Positions 14,233 to 22,245 of a stretch of DNA of 23,183 bases are shown one piece after another (the stretch's first letter is position 1; each line of letters opens with the position of its first letter). Below the pieces are notes generated by a model, which was not told where the DNA came from, ran no database searches, and saw only the letters and a program-made list of their open reading frames with translations. The position numbers and the translations under genes were made by a program. Source of the DNA: Piscirickettsiaceae bacterium (GTDB lineage: Bacteria; Pseudomonadota; Gammaproteobacteria; Thiomicrospirales; Thiomicrospiraceae); contig JALUXI010000022.1 in the NCBI GenBank assembly GCA_027019045.1, forward strand, positions 1 through 23,183, given 5' to 3'.

Positions 14233-15570
14233 TTATACAAGCGATTGCTCTAGTGCATTGTTTAACTGAGCATCGCTGAGAACAACAGGATTGCCCAGCA
14301 TACTGCCCGCACGGCAGTTTTCAATCACAGGGGCTAGATTATCAGGGGTTAAGCCATACTGTCCCAGTCCTTCAGGGACATAGGTTTGGGTGAGTTGTTG
14401 TAGTTGTTCGATTAACACTTGCAAGGCTTTGTCTTGTGACAAGATTTCTCCAGTTAATAAGCAGCCGACTTGGGCGTATTTGTGGAGGATTTGAGCGGAT
14501 TGCTGGCGTTGTTCAACGGAGAGGGTGGTGTCTTGTTGCTGCTGTTGCAGGGTTTCAATATTGGCTTGGGTAATGGGGGCAAGCAAGCGGGCGCAGACTT
14601 CACCGTGCGGCGCTTCAAAAAAGGCACCCACAGGTCCTGCCAAGCCATGCACCGCACCTAAACCTGCATTGGCTAGCGTAATGCCCGACAAACTGGCGGC
14701 GAGCATCAGGTGTTCGTAAGCGGTTTGCATGGCATCGTCATCCTCCCCTTGCAAAGCTTCCAAACTGCCTTTGAAAAGGGTTAACCCTTGCCACGCCAAG
14801 GCATCGGTGATGGGGTTGGCTTTGAGGGTGGTGTAGGATTCGAGCAGTTGGGTGAAGGCATCCATGGCGGTGGCATAGAGCGTTTTGGGGGGCACGGAAG
14901 GCAGAAAAGCGGGGTCTAGCCAGACGCTTTGTGCCAAGAGTTTGTCATCTCGGAAGGATTTTTTAAATTCGCCCAAGCGAGACAAGACTGCATTTTTTGT
15001 GGTTTCACTGCCTGTTCCCGCAGTGGTGGGTACGGCAATAAAGGGCGTGGTGGAGACGCTAAAGGGTTTGCCCTTGCCCACCCCTTCCAGATAATCCATG
15101 ACGGAAGTTTGAGAGGGAATCAATCCAGCAATGGCTTTGGCGGCATCTAAGACACTGCCGCCGCCGAGACCAATGACGGCATCTGTCTGCGGGTCAGCTT
15201 GTGCGACCAGCTCATCCACCAAATCAGGCGAGGGTTCGCCAGAGACCACAAAATGCAAAACCGTGTTGTGATTTTCTGCCAACTTTTTCACCAGAAAATC
15301 GCCAAATTCCCCAGTCCCGCTGAGAAATTTACCTGTAACCAACACCAATTTTGCATCTTGATACTGCTGCAAAAGTCGATCCAGCAGCTGAAAACGAATG
15401 CCCCAGCCAAAGTGGATTTCAGGCAGGCGACTGATCCCAAAACTACCCAAACCTAAAAAATCCGCATCACCCTGCAAGCAACAGGAAAGCGGATTTGGCA
15501 CGGTTCCAGTCATGCAGGACTGGTGATTTTGAGATTTTTTGATTTTTTTTGGAAGGAGTTTATTTAACAT
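14233..15570 (-). CDS. Iron-type (group III) alcohol dehydrogenase, variant metal site
   Basis: The family uses NAD(P)H to interconvert alcohols or related hydroxy compounds and carbonyls. The 445 residues start with an unusual 48-residue extension containing KKIKK and three Cys (19, 30, 31). The core follows: nucleotide motif GLGGGSVLDAAKA (134-146), PTTAGTGSET (181-190), and metal-site region AMDAFTQLLES (235-245). FucO-type enzymes bind metal with Asp-x3-His plus two His. Here Asp237, His308 and His322 are kept, but the first His is Gln241, and the second His of the HGLAHP motif is Gly312. Some subfamilies share the Gln, so the protein need not be dead. Substrate is unknown. The start overlaps the hyfI end by 7 bases, which points to a role with the membrane complex. 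Confidence 0.88.
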   Translation of the reverse strand: MLNKLLPKKIKKSQNHQSCMTGTVPNPLSCCLQGDADFLGLGSFGISRLPEIHFGWGIRFQLLDRLLQQYQDAKLVLVTGKFLSGTGEFGDFLVKKLAENHNTVLHFVVSGEPSPDLVDELVAQADPQTDAVIGLGGGSVLDAAKAIAGLIPSQTSVMDYLEGVGKGKPFSVSTTPFIAVPTTAGTGSETTKNAVLSRLGEFKKSFRDDKLLAQSVWLDPAFLPSVPPKTLYATAMDAFTQLLESYTTLKANPITDALAWQGLTLFKGSLEALQGEDDDAMQTAYEHLMLAASLSGITLANAGLGAVHGLAGPVGAFFEAPHGEVCARLLAPITQANIETLQQQQQDTTLSVEQRQQSAQILHKYAQVGCLLTGEILSQDKALQVLIEQLQQLTQTYVPEGLGQYGLTPDNLAPVIENCRAGSMLGNPVVLSDAQLNNALEQSLV

Positions 15571-16100
15571 TCAGAGTGCTCAATATTCTGAGTTTCAAGC
15601 AATGAGAGAAAATCGAGCATCCCTTGCATGATAGTGAGGGGGTCGGGGGGGCAGCCTGGGATGATGTGGGCAATGGGGAGTGATTCACCGACAGGGCCTT
15701 GAATGGCAAAGGTTTTGTCGAATACGCTCAAGTTGGTTGGGCAGTCGCCTAATGCAATGACCCATTTGGGGGCAGGGAGCTGCTCGTAGCAATCCATGAC
15801 ATAGGGCCACATATTGGCAGTGACGACACCTGAAAGTAGCATGACATCGGCATGACGCGGGCTGGCGACAAAGTGAATCCCCAAACGCTCCAAGGCATAG
15901 TAAGGATTAGAGAGGGCATTGCATTCTGCTTCACACGCATTGCAGGAGCCGCTATCAACCATGCGAATGGCAAGTGAGCCTGCAAAATGGCGTTTCACTT
16001 GATCTTTAAGTGTTTTGGCAATGGTGTGTTGTTGGGTTTCCAATTCAGGGTGTTCGGTGAGCAACCCTGTTTGCATTCGTTTTTTCCAAAAATTCCACAT
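15564..16100 (-). CDS. hyfI: Hydrogenase-small-subunit-like/NuoB-like iron-sulfur subunit (HyfI/HycG type)
   Basis: This is the electron-transfer subunit next to the large subunit in hydrogenase-4-like and complex-I-like enzymes. The 178 residues carry all four proximal 4Fe-4S cluster ligands in the hydrogenase pattern: Cys53 and Cys56 (GSCNACE), Cys120 (LGDCPTN) and Cys150 (IPGCPPDP). A cluster is therefore expected even though the partner subunit has no NiFe site. There is no membrane helix; the protein should sit on the cytoplasmic face of the complex. Its ATG overlaps the hyfG stop by one base (TAATG), and its end overlaps the alcohol dehydrogenase start. The symbol is by homology to E. 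coli Hyf; the complex as a whole is Ehr-like. Confidence 0.9.
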   Translation of the reverse strand: MWNFWKKRMQTGLLTEHPELETQQHTIAKTLKDQVKRHFAGSLAIRMVDSGSCNACEAECNALSNPYYALERLGIHFVASPRHADVMLLSGVVTANMWPYVMDCYEQLPAPKWVIALGDCPTNLSVFDKTFAIQGPVGESLPIAHIIPGCPPDPLTIMQGMLDFLSLLETQNIEHSEC

Positions 16101-17473
16101 TAGAGGTCATTCCCCGCATAACTTAGATCACAGCTTTTATTGATAAGTGGAAAATCGGCAATGATGTTTCCAGGCATCATGAGGTGAAGGGCTTGCCAAT
16201 TGATAAAGGAGGGGTCTCGCGCATAGCAACGATCAATGACCCCCTCTTTGAGTTTGAGCCAGAGGTAGAGTTCGCCTAGTGATGACTCAATTTGTCCTTC
16301 GCCTTCTCCTTGATCACCTTCGATAGAGAAGGGGGCATGGGTGATAGAGGCGTGGTTCAATCGTTCAATCAAAGTGAGACTGTGTAGGGCTTCAGCTAAA
16401 CGCAGGCGGAAACGGGCGGCAACATCTCCTTTGCGTTGGGTGTGTAGCTCAAAACCATTTTCGGTATAGATTGAGTTTTTGCTGCGAACATCTTGATTAA
16501 GACCGCAGGCACGCGCTACGACGCCGACAACATCATAGGCAATAGCTTGCTTTTTCTGTAAACGACCTGTGGTATCGAGTCGATCCCACAAGGAGGGGAT
16601 GCCTTCAATCCAGTCACTGAAGCGATAGAGTTCGTCTCTTATGGACTGTGTAAATTGAGAGAGGGTGTCGTTATGGTTGATGTCAGGATGCAGCAGAGCA
16701 TCAAAGCCAAAGCGGTGTCCTGTCAAAGTGTGCATTTGGCGGCGGGTGCGTTCAGCCAAGCTTGAACCCCATGCAAGGGCGGCGGCAAATCCCGCATCGT
16801 TGGGGATAAAGCCTAAGTCGGTGAGGTGGTGTGCTAGGCGCTCTAGCTCTAACAGCAAAGCAGCTTTTCTGCGAAAGGCTTCAGGCAAGGGGTTGGCTTG
16901 GCTGTCAGCGACCGCTTCAGCAAAAGCCCACTGCCATGCAATGCTGCTGTGTCCGCTGATGCGGCTGATAATAGGCCAAGCTTCATTGACCGTTTTGCCT
17001 TCCAACATTTTTTCAATGGCACGATATTTATAGAAGTGGCGGACTTCTTGGTGAAGCATGGCTTCGCCCGCTTGGGAGAAGTGGAAATGTCCAGGTTCGA
17101 TAATGCCCGCATGAATGGGACCGACAGCGATTTCATAGGTGGTCTCCCCTTCAATCACCTCATAAGGATAGGGTGATGGGGATTGCGTCTTTAATGCCGC
17201 TTCATGGAAGGCTTTACGCATTGGGAATTGGTTAGGAGCAATATGTTCATGTGCTACCAGCGGACGGGTATCGTAACTGCCATTAAACTGGATGCCAAAG
17301 TCGTCGTGCGCCTTGCGTTCAAACCAGTTGGCCGCAGGGTGCTGAGACAGAATGCTTTGTGCGACAGGGTGCTGGCTATCCAGTGTTTCACACGCCATGC
17401 GTTGGGCATAGCGGGTCATCAATTGAAAACCTTCGTCGGTTTCGACGACAAAACGGGCAATGAATCGACTCAT
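16100..17473 (-). CDS. hyfG: Hydrogenase-large-subunit-like protein without NiFe ligands (HyfG/HycE, NuoCD type)
   Basis: This is the large peripheral subunit of the complex, 457 residues from ATG 17473, which overlaps the hyfF stop by four bases. Residues 1-110 are NuoC-like (HDDFGIQFNGSYDTRPLVAHE). The rest is NuoD/HycE-like (AVGPIHAGIIEPGHFHF at 117-132; VRHFYKYRAIEKMLEGK). The two NiFe motifs are gone: the N-terminal CxxC place reads RISGHSS (Ser173, Ser176), and the C-terminal DPCxxC place reads RDPSFIN (Ser422, Asn425), much like NuoD. The protein thus cannot bind a normal NiFe-CO-CN centre and is not a hydrogenase. The ending FPLINKSCDLSYAGNDL matches HycE/HyfG rather than NuoD. An upstream in-frame ATG at 17563 lies inside hyfF and is rejected. 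Confidence 0.92.
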   Translation of the reverse strand: MSRFIARFVVETDEGFQLMTRYAQRMACETLDSQHPVAQSILSQHPAANWFERKAHDDFGIQFNGSYDTRPLVAHEHIAPNQFPMRKAFHEAALKTQSPSPYPYEVIEGETTYEIAVGPIHAGIIEPGHFHFSQAGEAMLHQEVRHFYKYRAIEKMLEGKTVNEAWPIISRISGHSSIAWQWAFAEAVADSQANPLPEAFRRKAALLLELERLAHHLTDLGFIPNDAGFAAALAWGSSLAERTRRQMHTLTGHRFGFDALLHPDINHNDTLSQFTQSIRDELYRFSDWIEGIPSLWDRLDTTGRLQKKQAIAYDVVGVVARACGLNQDVRSKNSIYTENGFELHTQRKGDVAARFRLRLAEALHSLTLIERLNHASITHAPFSIEGDQGEGEGQIESSLGELYLWLKLKEGVIDRCYARDPSFINWQALHLMMPGNIIADFPLINKSCDLSYAGNDL

Positions 17474-18876
17474 GCTAAGCCCTCCAAATAAGACCAAGTG
17501 GCAGGAAGTAGGAGTGTCACAGTGGCGAAGGATAAGAGTATCATCGCCGTGGCCTCTTGCCAATAGAGCTGTTTCTCTACCCCTACTTTGACATGACGCA
17601 TCTCTTGCCAGATCTCGACATACTTATAAAAGATGATCGCCACGGGGAGGAGGACGGCTAAAGCCAATAGGGTTGCTTCCAGAGGAGAGAAGGTGTGATA
17701 GAAACCGTCTAATCCTAATAGCTCGGTAAAGAAAATGGGGCTGGGCGGTAAGGCCACCAAACCGAGCATCATGCCGCCTACCAGCCATACAAATAGATGA
17801 CCTGCTGGCGTGTGGAAACCTGATAGCGCGCCTCGAAAACGGTATCGCCCCTTCTGTTCTAACACGCCTGTGGCCAAGAATAGGGCGGGTTTCATAAAGG
17901 TGTGAGCTGAGAGGTGAAGCAGTGCAGCAAATTTCCCCCCCGTCGCCCAGAAGAGGGCAATCAGTGCCATGTGTTCAATACTAGAGAGTCCAAATAGCCG
18001 CATTAGGTCTTTAATGTGGAAGAGCAGCGCAGCGACCACGATGAGGGTGAGCAGGGTGAAGGTGATGATAAGGATGTGGGTATGTTCGGCATTGACCGCC
18101 AGTGCAATATCGCTGAAGCGGAAAAAACCCACCATAACCGCACTCTCCAGAATACCAGAGAAAAGGGCGGCTACGGGATAAAAAGCGGCGCGTTCTATAT
18201 TGGGGAGCCAGAGGTTCATTGGGAAAAAGCCCATTTTAATCATTAACCCCAAGAGCGTAATGGCAAAGCCCAGTTCAAAGAGCAGAGGTGTTTTGACCGC
18301 ACTAACATGGGAGGCGAGGGTATCGAAACGCATGGCATCTTCCCCCAGCACCCCTTGTGCAGAGGCATAAATCAAGACAATGCCAAACAGCACCAAAGAG
18401 ATGGCGACGGTGCCGATAATCATGTAGTTCCATGTTTGGCGTTTGGCCGCTTCGGTTCGGTTGGTGCGAATCATATAGACGGTGCCTAGTGTGGCTAATT
18501 CTAAACCAATCCAGTAGAGCCCCATGTGATTGGCTAGCATAGCGAGAATTAACCCTAACCAAAAGATGGCAAAGAAGCGGTAAAAACGACGATAATCGGC
18601 AGCAAGAATCGTGACCCTTTGGGGTAACACTGCCAAAAAGAGCGTGGTGGCAACGCTGACCAGAGCAGAGATCAATAAGACCCAAGTATTGAGTTCATCC
18701 GCCACCAGTAATCCATCCCAGAACTGTAAAGGTTTCGGGGAAAGAAACAGTTGGATGATCCCAATGAAAATCAGCAAATTGCTCCAAGGTAAGAGGCGTT
18801 GCGCCCATTCATTATGGCGTAAAAAACTGGCTACCAACATCAATAATGCAGGGAGTACTAACCAAAGTAAAATCAT
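17470..18876 (-). CDS. hyfF: Hydrogenase-4 subunit F-like antiporter-type membrane subunit
   Basis: This is a multi-helix membrane subunit related to NuoL/M/N and Mrp antiporters, 468 residues, probably part of the ion-translocating arm. The helix-5 acidic residue is present (Glu126 in YWIGLELATLG), and so is the helix-7 Lys (Lys214 in LLGLMIKMGFFP). The following consensus P-x-H-x-WLP-DAH-x-AP is strongly altered to PMNLWLPNIERAAF (Asn221 for His). The broken helix-8 region reads GILESAV, with Glu244. A later helix keeps HLSAHTFMKPALF. It is shorter than HyfB. It overlaps hyfE by four bases at its start and hyfG by four at its end. Transport activity of this divergent subunit is uncertain. 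Confidence 0.88.
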   Translation of the reverse strand: MILLWLVLPALLMLVASFLRHNEWAQRLLPWSNLLIFIGIIQLFLSPKPLQFWDGLLVADELNTWVLLISALVSVATTLFLAVLPQRVTILAADYRRFYRFFAIFWLGLILAMLANHMGLYWIGLELATLGTVYMIRTNRTEAAKRQTWNYMIIGTVAISLVLFGIVLIYASAQGVLGEDAMRFDTLASHVSAVKTPLLFELGFAITLLGLMIKMGFFPMNLWLPNIERAAFYPVAALFSGILESAVMVGFFRFSDIALAVNAEHTHILIITFTLLTLIVVAALLFHIKDLMRLFGLSSIEHMALIALFWATGGKFAALLHLSAHTFMKPALFLATGVLEQKGRYRFRGALSGFHTPAGHLFVWLVGGMMLGLVALPPSPIFFTELLGLDGFYHTFSPLEATLLALAVLLPVAIIFYKYVEIWQEMRHVKVGVEKQLYWQEATAMILLSFATVTLLLPATWSYLEGLA

Positions 18877-19463
18877 GCGTTGGCCTCCTGTCGAAGCAGA
18901 ATGTTGATGACAAGTACCGCCATCAATAGGTCAAAGAACACGCCCAGTTCGACCAGCATCGGCATACCTGAAGTGGCCAAAGTGCCGAGCAAAAATAGAC
19001 TGTTTTCCAGTAGTAAAAAGCCTACGATTTTGGCGGCGATATGGCGTTGCTCTACCATATAGAGTAATGCCAGTAGCATGGTGGCGACAGCAATGGCCAT
19101 ATAACGCGCTGTGCCACCAAAACTGGCTTCTAAGGGGGAAAAAAGATACCAACTGCCCACCACAATGGCTGGGATGAGTAGCAGGTTAAATTGTAAAGGG
19201 ATGGAGGATTTTAAATAACGCCGCATCCCAAGCCAGTCGCTGGAACGAATCAGAAGCCAAGGAATTAAGAATCCTTTGAGCAACAAAGTGATGAGGCCGC
19301 TAATGAGCAGTGCCATGTCTGCAGTTTGTTGCCAAACGCTGAGGGCAATCAGCCCCAGCATCAGGGAATTGACACCATACCAAAGATAGGCGCGTTTAAC
19401 GGTGGCGGTGAAAAATAGACTGACCAGTGCAGCCAGATAGAGTCCTACCCAGAAATCGACCAT
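18873..19463 (-). CDS. hyfE: Hydrogenase-4 subunit E-like membrane protein
   Basis: HyfE is a small integral membrane subunit whose C-terminal half resembles NuoK. The 196 residues hold about six hydrophobic helices. Typical HyfE features are LLLKGFLIPWLLIR (about 60-73) and the intramembrane Glu in KIVGFLLLENSLFLLG (about 144-159), followed by MPMLVELGVFFDLLMAVLVINILL with a second acidic pair. These buried acids are candidates for the proton path. The start lies one base after the hyfC stop, and the end overlaps hyfF by four bases. Confidence 0.9.
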   Translation of the reverse strand: MVDFWVGLYLAALVSLFFTATVKRAYLWYGVNSLMLGLIALSVWQQTADMALLISGLITLLLKGFLIPWLLIRSSDWLGMRRYLKSSIPLQFNLLLIPAIVVGSWYLFSPLEASFGGTARYMAIAVATMLLALLYMVEQRHIAAKIVGFLLLENSLFLLGTLATSGMPMLVELGVFFDLLMAVLVINILLRQEANA

Positions 19464-19464
19464 T

Positions 19465-20385
19465 TTAACCGCCTCCTAGATAAAAAAGAATCAGTGAAAA
19501 GAAACTCAATAGAATGGCCACCGCCAAGAGGTTAGGCACTTTGAACAACCGTAGCTTGGCTGTATTCACTTCCACTAGGGCAACTGCTAAGGCGACCAAA
19601 AACAACTTCACCCAAAATAGCACCAAAGCCAAGAACCAAGGTAGTTGTCCGCCAAAGGGCAAAAAGAGGGTAGCGAAAATAGCGGCGAAAAAGGCAAACT
19701 TAAGCGAGGCAGCACTCTCAATCAAAGCCAGTTGCCAGCCCGAAAGGTCTAAAATCATCGCCTCATGCACCATCGTGAGTTCTAAGTGGGTTTCGGGGTT
19801 ATCGACGGGGATGCGTCCATTTTCTGCGAGTAGGAGAATGAAAAATGCCAAGGCCGCAAATAGGAAACTGGCAGCGTGAGCCTTGGGGAAGTCGGCATCC
19901 AATGTTTGTGCCGCCAAGCCTAAATCGAGATGACCTGCAAGCAGGGAAACACTGAACATGGTCAGAATCATGGCAGGTTCAACAAGGGCGGCAATAAAGG
20001 CTTCACGGCTGGCACCTAATCCGCCAAATCCACTGGCTTGATCAAGTCCAATCAACATCAAAAAGAAGGTGGAGAGGGCGAGCAATCCCGTGAGCGTAAA
20101 CGCATCTGTCCAGTCTAAGAAAAAGGCATTTTGGTTAACGGGTGGAAGAAGGAGGATGGCTGCTACAATGGGGGTGAGAACCAGATAAGGCCCCCAAACC
20201 GTTAGCCAAGAGGCCTCATGGCTTAGAACCACCTCTTTTTGAATCAGCTTAGAAAAGTCAGTATAAGGCTGCAATGGACTCACTGGGCGGCGGAACAGGA
20301 GCCACATTTTGAGTGACTTAATACTGCCAGTCAGCAAGGGCGCTAATAGTAGCACGGAGAGGAGGGTGAAGAAATAGGCGCTCAT
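19465..20385 (-). CDS. hyfC: Hydrogenase-4 subunit C-like/NuoH-like membrane subunit
   Basis: HyfC/HycD/NuoH anchors the peripheral arm to the membrane arm and connects electron transfer to ion pumping. The 306 residues have about eight helices. Diagnostic segments are RRPVSPLQPYTDFSKLIQKE (about 33-52), GFGGLGASREAFIAALVEPA (about 119-138) and NGRIPVDNPETHLELTMVHE with the following AMILDLSG (about 189-216). The conserved Arg and Glu residues of the NuoH quinone-side loops are present. The ATG overlaps the hyfB stop by four bases. No HyfD gene is found between hyfC and hyfE, unlike E. coli hyf. Confidence 0.92.
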   Translation of the reverse strand: MSAYFFTLLSVLLLAPLLTGSIKSLKMWLLFRRPVSPLQPYTDFSKLIQKEVVLSHEASWLTVWGPYLVLTPIVAAILLLPPVNQNAFFLDWTDAFTLTGLLALSTFFLMLIGLDQASGFGGLGASREAFIAALVEPAMILTMFSVSLLAGHLDLGLAAQTLDADFPKAHAASFLFAALAFFILLLAENGRIPVDNPETHLELTMVHEAMILDLSGWQLALIESAASLKFAFFAAIFATLFLPFGGQLPWFLALVLFWVKLFLVALAVALVEVNTAKLRLFKVPNLLAVAILLSFFSLILFYLGGG

Positions 20386-22202
20386 GAGGTGGCTCCAAAA
20401 CGGTAAGCAAGGAGAAGAAGCATGAGAACAACCAAAATCATGCCGCTGTAACGGAAGGATTCATAGTGGGCAATGCGATAGAGGTTGTAACTCAAGAGTC
20501 GTACCCCTCTGATAACACCCTCATAGAGGGTCGGTTCAAACAGTGGGGTGACATGGACATGGTGATGTGCTTGGGCAAATTTACTCTCGTGGTGGCTATG
20601 CTGGTCATGATGATGCCGAGCAACAGCTTCTTCAGGGCGATAGAGCCAACTGAAAAAGACACGAATGGGACCTGCAAATCCGGTTGCAGTATATTGGTTG
20701 CGGGCAGTGGTTTCACCGCCGCAAGCCCAAGTGTGATAGGCACGAGTACGCACTTTGAACCAACGAGCTGCGGCATAGAGGAGCAGGGTGATTCCTATCA
20801 ATAGGCCTAACAAGAGTAAGGGTGCGACCTGTCCACCGTTATTCCCGACGGAGTGGATACGCCACTGATCGGGTAGCAGCTGTGGCAAAATATTGGGGTA
20901 ACCGTAGCCCTGCAATGCTTGTACAAAATGTTGCAAATAGGCGGGCGCAATTAGCATCAAGCTGGTGACGACGGCAGCCATCAGTACCATGCCTAATTGC
21001 ATTGAACGGTTGACCTCATGGGCATGTGCCGCATTTTCACTGCGGTAAAGTCCTAAGAAGGTGATGCCGTAGGCTTTGGCAAAACAGGCAATGGCTAAAC
21101 CGCCAGTTAAGGCTAAAGAGAAGATTGTAAACGGAATCACCAGTTGTAGGCTGATATTGCTAAAGTGAGTGGATCCCATTAGCGATTGAAACACCATCCA
21201 CTCGCTTAAAAAGCCATTGGTTGGCGGGAGTGCCGAGATGGATATGGCGGCGAAAAGAAAAGTGAGCGCAGTGATGGGCATGGTTTTGACCAGACCACCA
21301 TACTGTTCAATCTGTCCTGTATGAGTTTGATGGAGTACGCTGCCCGCCCCCATAAATAGCAGGGATTTAAATGCCATGTGATTAAAGGTATGGAACAGTG
21401 CGGCCGCCCAAGCAAAGGCCGCCAAAATGGGTAACTGAAGGGTGGTAAAAATCATCCCCATCCCCATTGCCATCAGAATAATGCCGATGTTTTCAATCGA
21501 GTGGTTAGCCAGTAATGCCTTTAGATCATGTTCTACCAAGGCGTAGAGTACCCCAATCAGTGCCGAAAGCGCTCCCAGTATCAAAACAATCATTCCCCAT
21601 GCCAAAGGCCAAGGTTGTAACCAGGTGAGTAAAAATTGCATAAAGGCAAAGAGAGCGATTTTTAACATCACGCCACTCATTAAAGCCGAAACGGGCGAGG
21701 GGGCAGCAGGGTGAGCATAAGGTAACCAGACATGCAACGGCACGACGCCCGCTTTAGAGAGGGTGCCAAAGGCAAGCAGTGCAAAGAGTGTCCATCGTGT
21801 TGCCGTATCCCACTGTTCAGGGTGAATCAAGCCAAAGGCATGGAAAAGATGTCCGCCGCTAGCCAAGAGAAAGAACATCAGTAAGGCGGCAAAGCCTAAA
21901 TGAGTCATTAAAAAATAGAAACGAGCGGCTTGACGGGTCTTGTCGGCTTTGGCTTCAGTCAGAATCAACTGCCAACTGGTTAAACTCATCATTTCCCAAC
22001 TGAACAGGAAAGTCACAGGGGTATTCGCCAAAACGACGCCCGCCATGGCAGCGACAAACAGCACATAGAAAAGGATAAAATGTCCACGGCGTTGCAGATG
22101 CGGTGCATAACCGTAGGCATAAACCGCATTAGGAATGACGCCCAAAGCGAGCAGAAACAGGAAAACCGCACCAAGCGGAGTCAGAGCGAACCAAGTATCC
22201 AT
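20382..22202 (-). CDS. hyfB: Hydrogenase-4 subunit B-like proton-channel membrane subunit with His-rich loop
   Basis: This is a large antiporter-like membrane subunit of 606 residues with about 14-16 helices, first gene of the operon. Ion-channel residues follow the NuoL/HyfB consensus: Glu70 (FLFSWEMMSLTSW), Lys150 and His157 (LSKAGVVPLHVWLPYAHPAAPSPVSALMSG) and Lys181. Around residue 275 FHTFNHMAFKSLLFMGAGSV is canonical. A loop at 530-551 near the C-terminus holds ten His in 22 residues (HHHDQHSHH...HHHVHV), which is unusual. The final helix is at about 586-602. A promoter ends only about 14 bases before this ATG, so the leader is very short, and no strong ribosome-binding site is seen. 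A slightly later start cannot be excluded. Confidence 0.92.
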   Translation of the reverse strand: MDTWFALTPLGAVFLFLLALGVIPNAVYAYGYAPHLQRRGHFILFYVLFVAAMAGVVLANTPVTFLFSWEMMSLTSWQLILTEAKADKTRQAARFYFLMTHLGFAALLMFFLLASGGHLFHAFGLIHPEQWDTATRWTLFALLAFGTLSKAGVVPLHVWLPYAHPAAPSPVSALMSGVMLKIALFAFMQFLLTWLQPWPLAWGMIVLILGALSALIGVLYALVEHDLKALLANHSIENIGIILMAMGMGMIFTTLQLPILAAFAWAAALFHTFNHMAFKSLLFMGAGSVLHQTHTGQIEQYGGLVKTMPITALTFLFAAISISALPPTNGFLSEWMVFQSLMGSTHFSNISLQLVIPFTIFSLALTGGLAIACFAKAYGITFLGLYRSENAAHAHEVNRSMQLGMVLMAAVVTSLMLIAPAYLQHFVQALQGYGYPNILPQLLPDQWRIHSVGNNGGQVAPLLLLGLLIGITLLLYAAARWFKVRTRAYHTWACGGETTARNQYTATGFAGPIRVFFSWLYRPEEAVARHHHDQHSHHESKFAQAHHHVHVTPLFEPTLYEGVIRGVRLLSYNLYRIAHYESFRYSGMILVVLMLLLLAYRFGATS

Positions 22203-22215
22203 TAAAAATCCAACA

Positions 22216-22244
22216 GCTATAAAGGCTAAAAGAGAGTGTGTAAA
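22216..22244 (-). promoter_or_regulatory. Candidate sigma70 promoter of the hyf-adh operon
   Basis: On the minus strand TTTACA (5 of 6 to -35), a 17-base spacer and TATAGC (4 of 6 to -10) lie just upstream of hyfB. Transcription would start about 7 bases before ATG 22202, giving a nearly leaderless mRNA. If that is wrong, another promoter further upstream in the 224-base gap must be used. Confidence 0.45.
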
Positions 22245-22245
22245 A

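Noticed and set aside
14205..14245. Possible terminator after the alcohol dehydrogenase gene (GCTTGTATAAGC then a T-run)
   Set aside because: The stem is only four pairs, includes the stop codon, and the T-run is separated from it by several bases; not strong enough to call.
17474..17563. In-frame upstream start adding 30 residues to HyfG
   Set aside because: The addition lies within hyfF, shows no family similarity, and the ATG at 17473 gives the standard 4-base overlap.
18302..18685. Second minus-strand frame of 127 residues within hyfF
   Set aside because: It has His/Cys/Arg-rich non-protein-like composition and overlaps canonical hyfF helices in another frame.
14233..22202. Call of a true NiFe hydrogenase-4 or formate hydrogenlyase
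   Set aside because: HyfG lacks all four NiFe cysteines, and no formate dehydrogenase or maturation genes are in the window.
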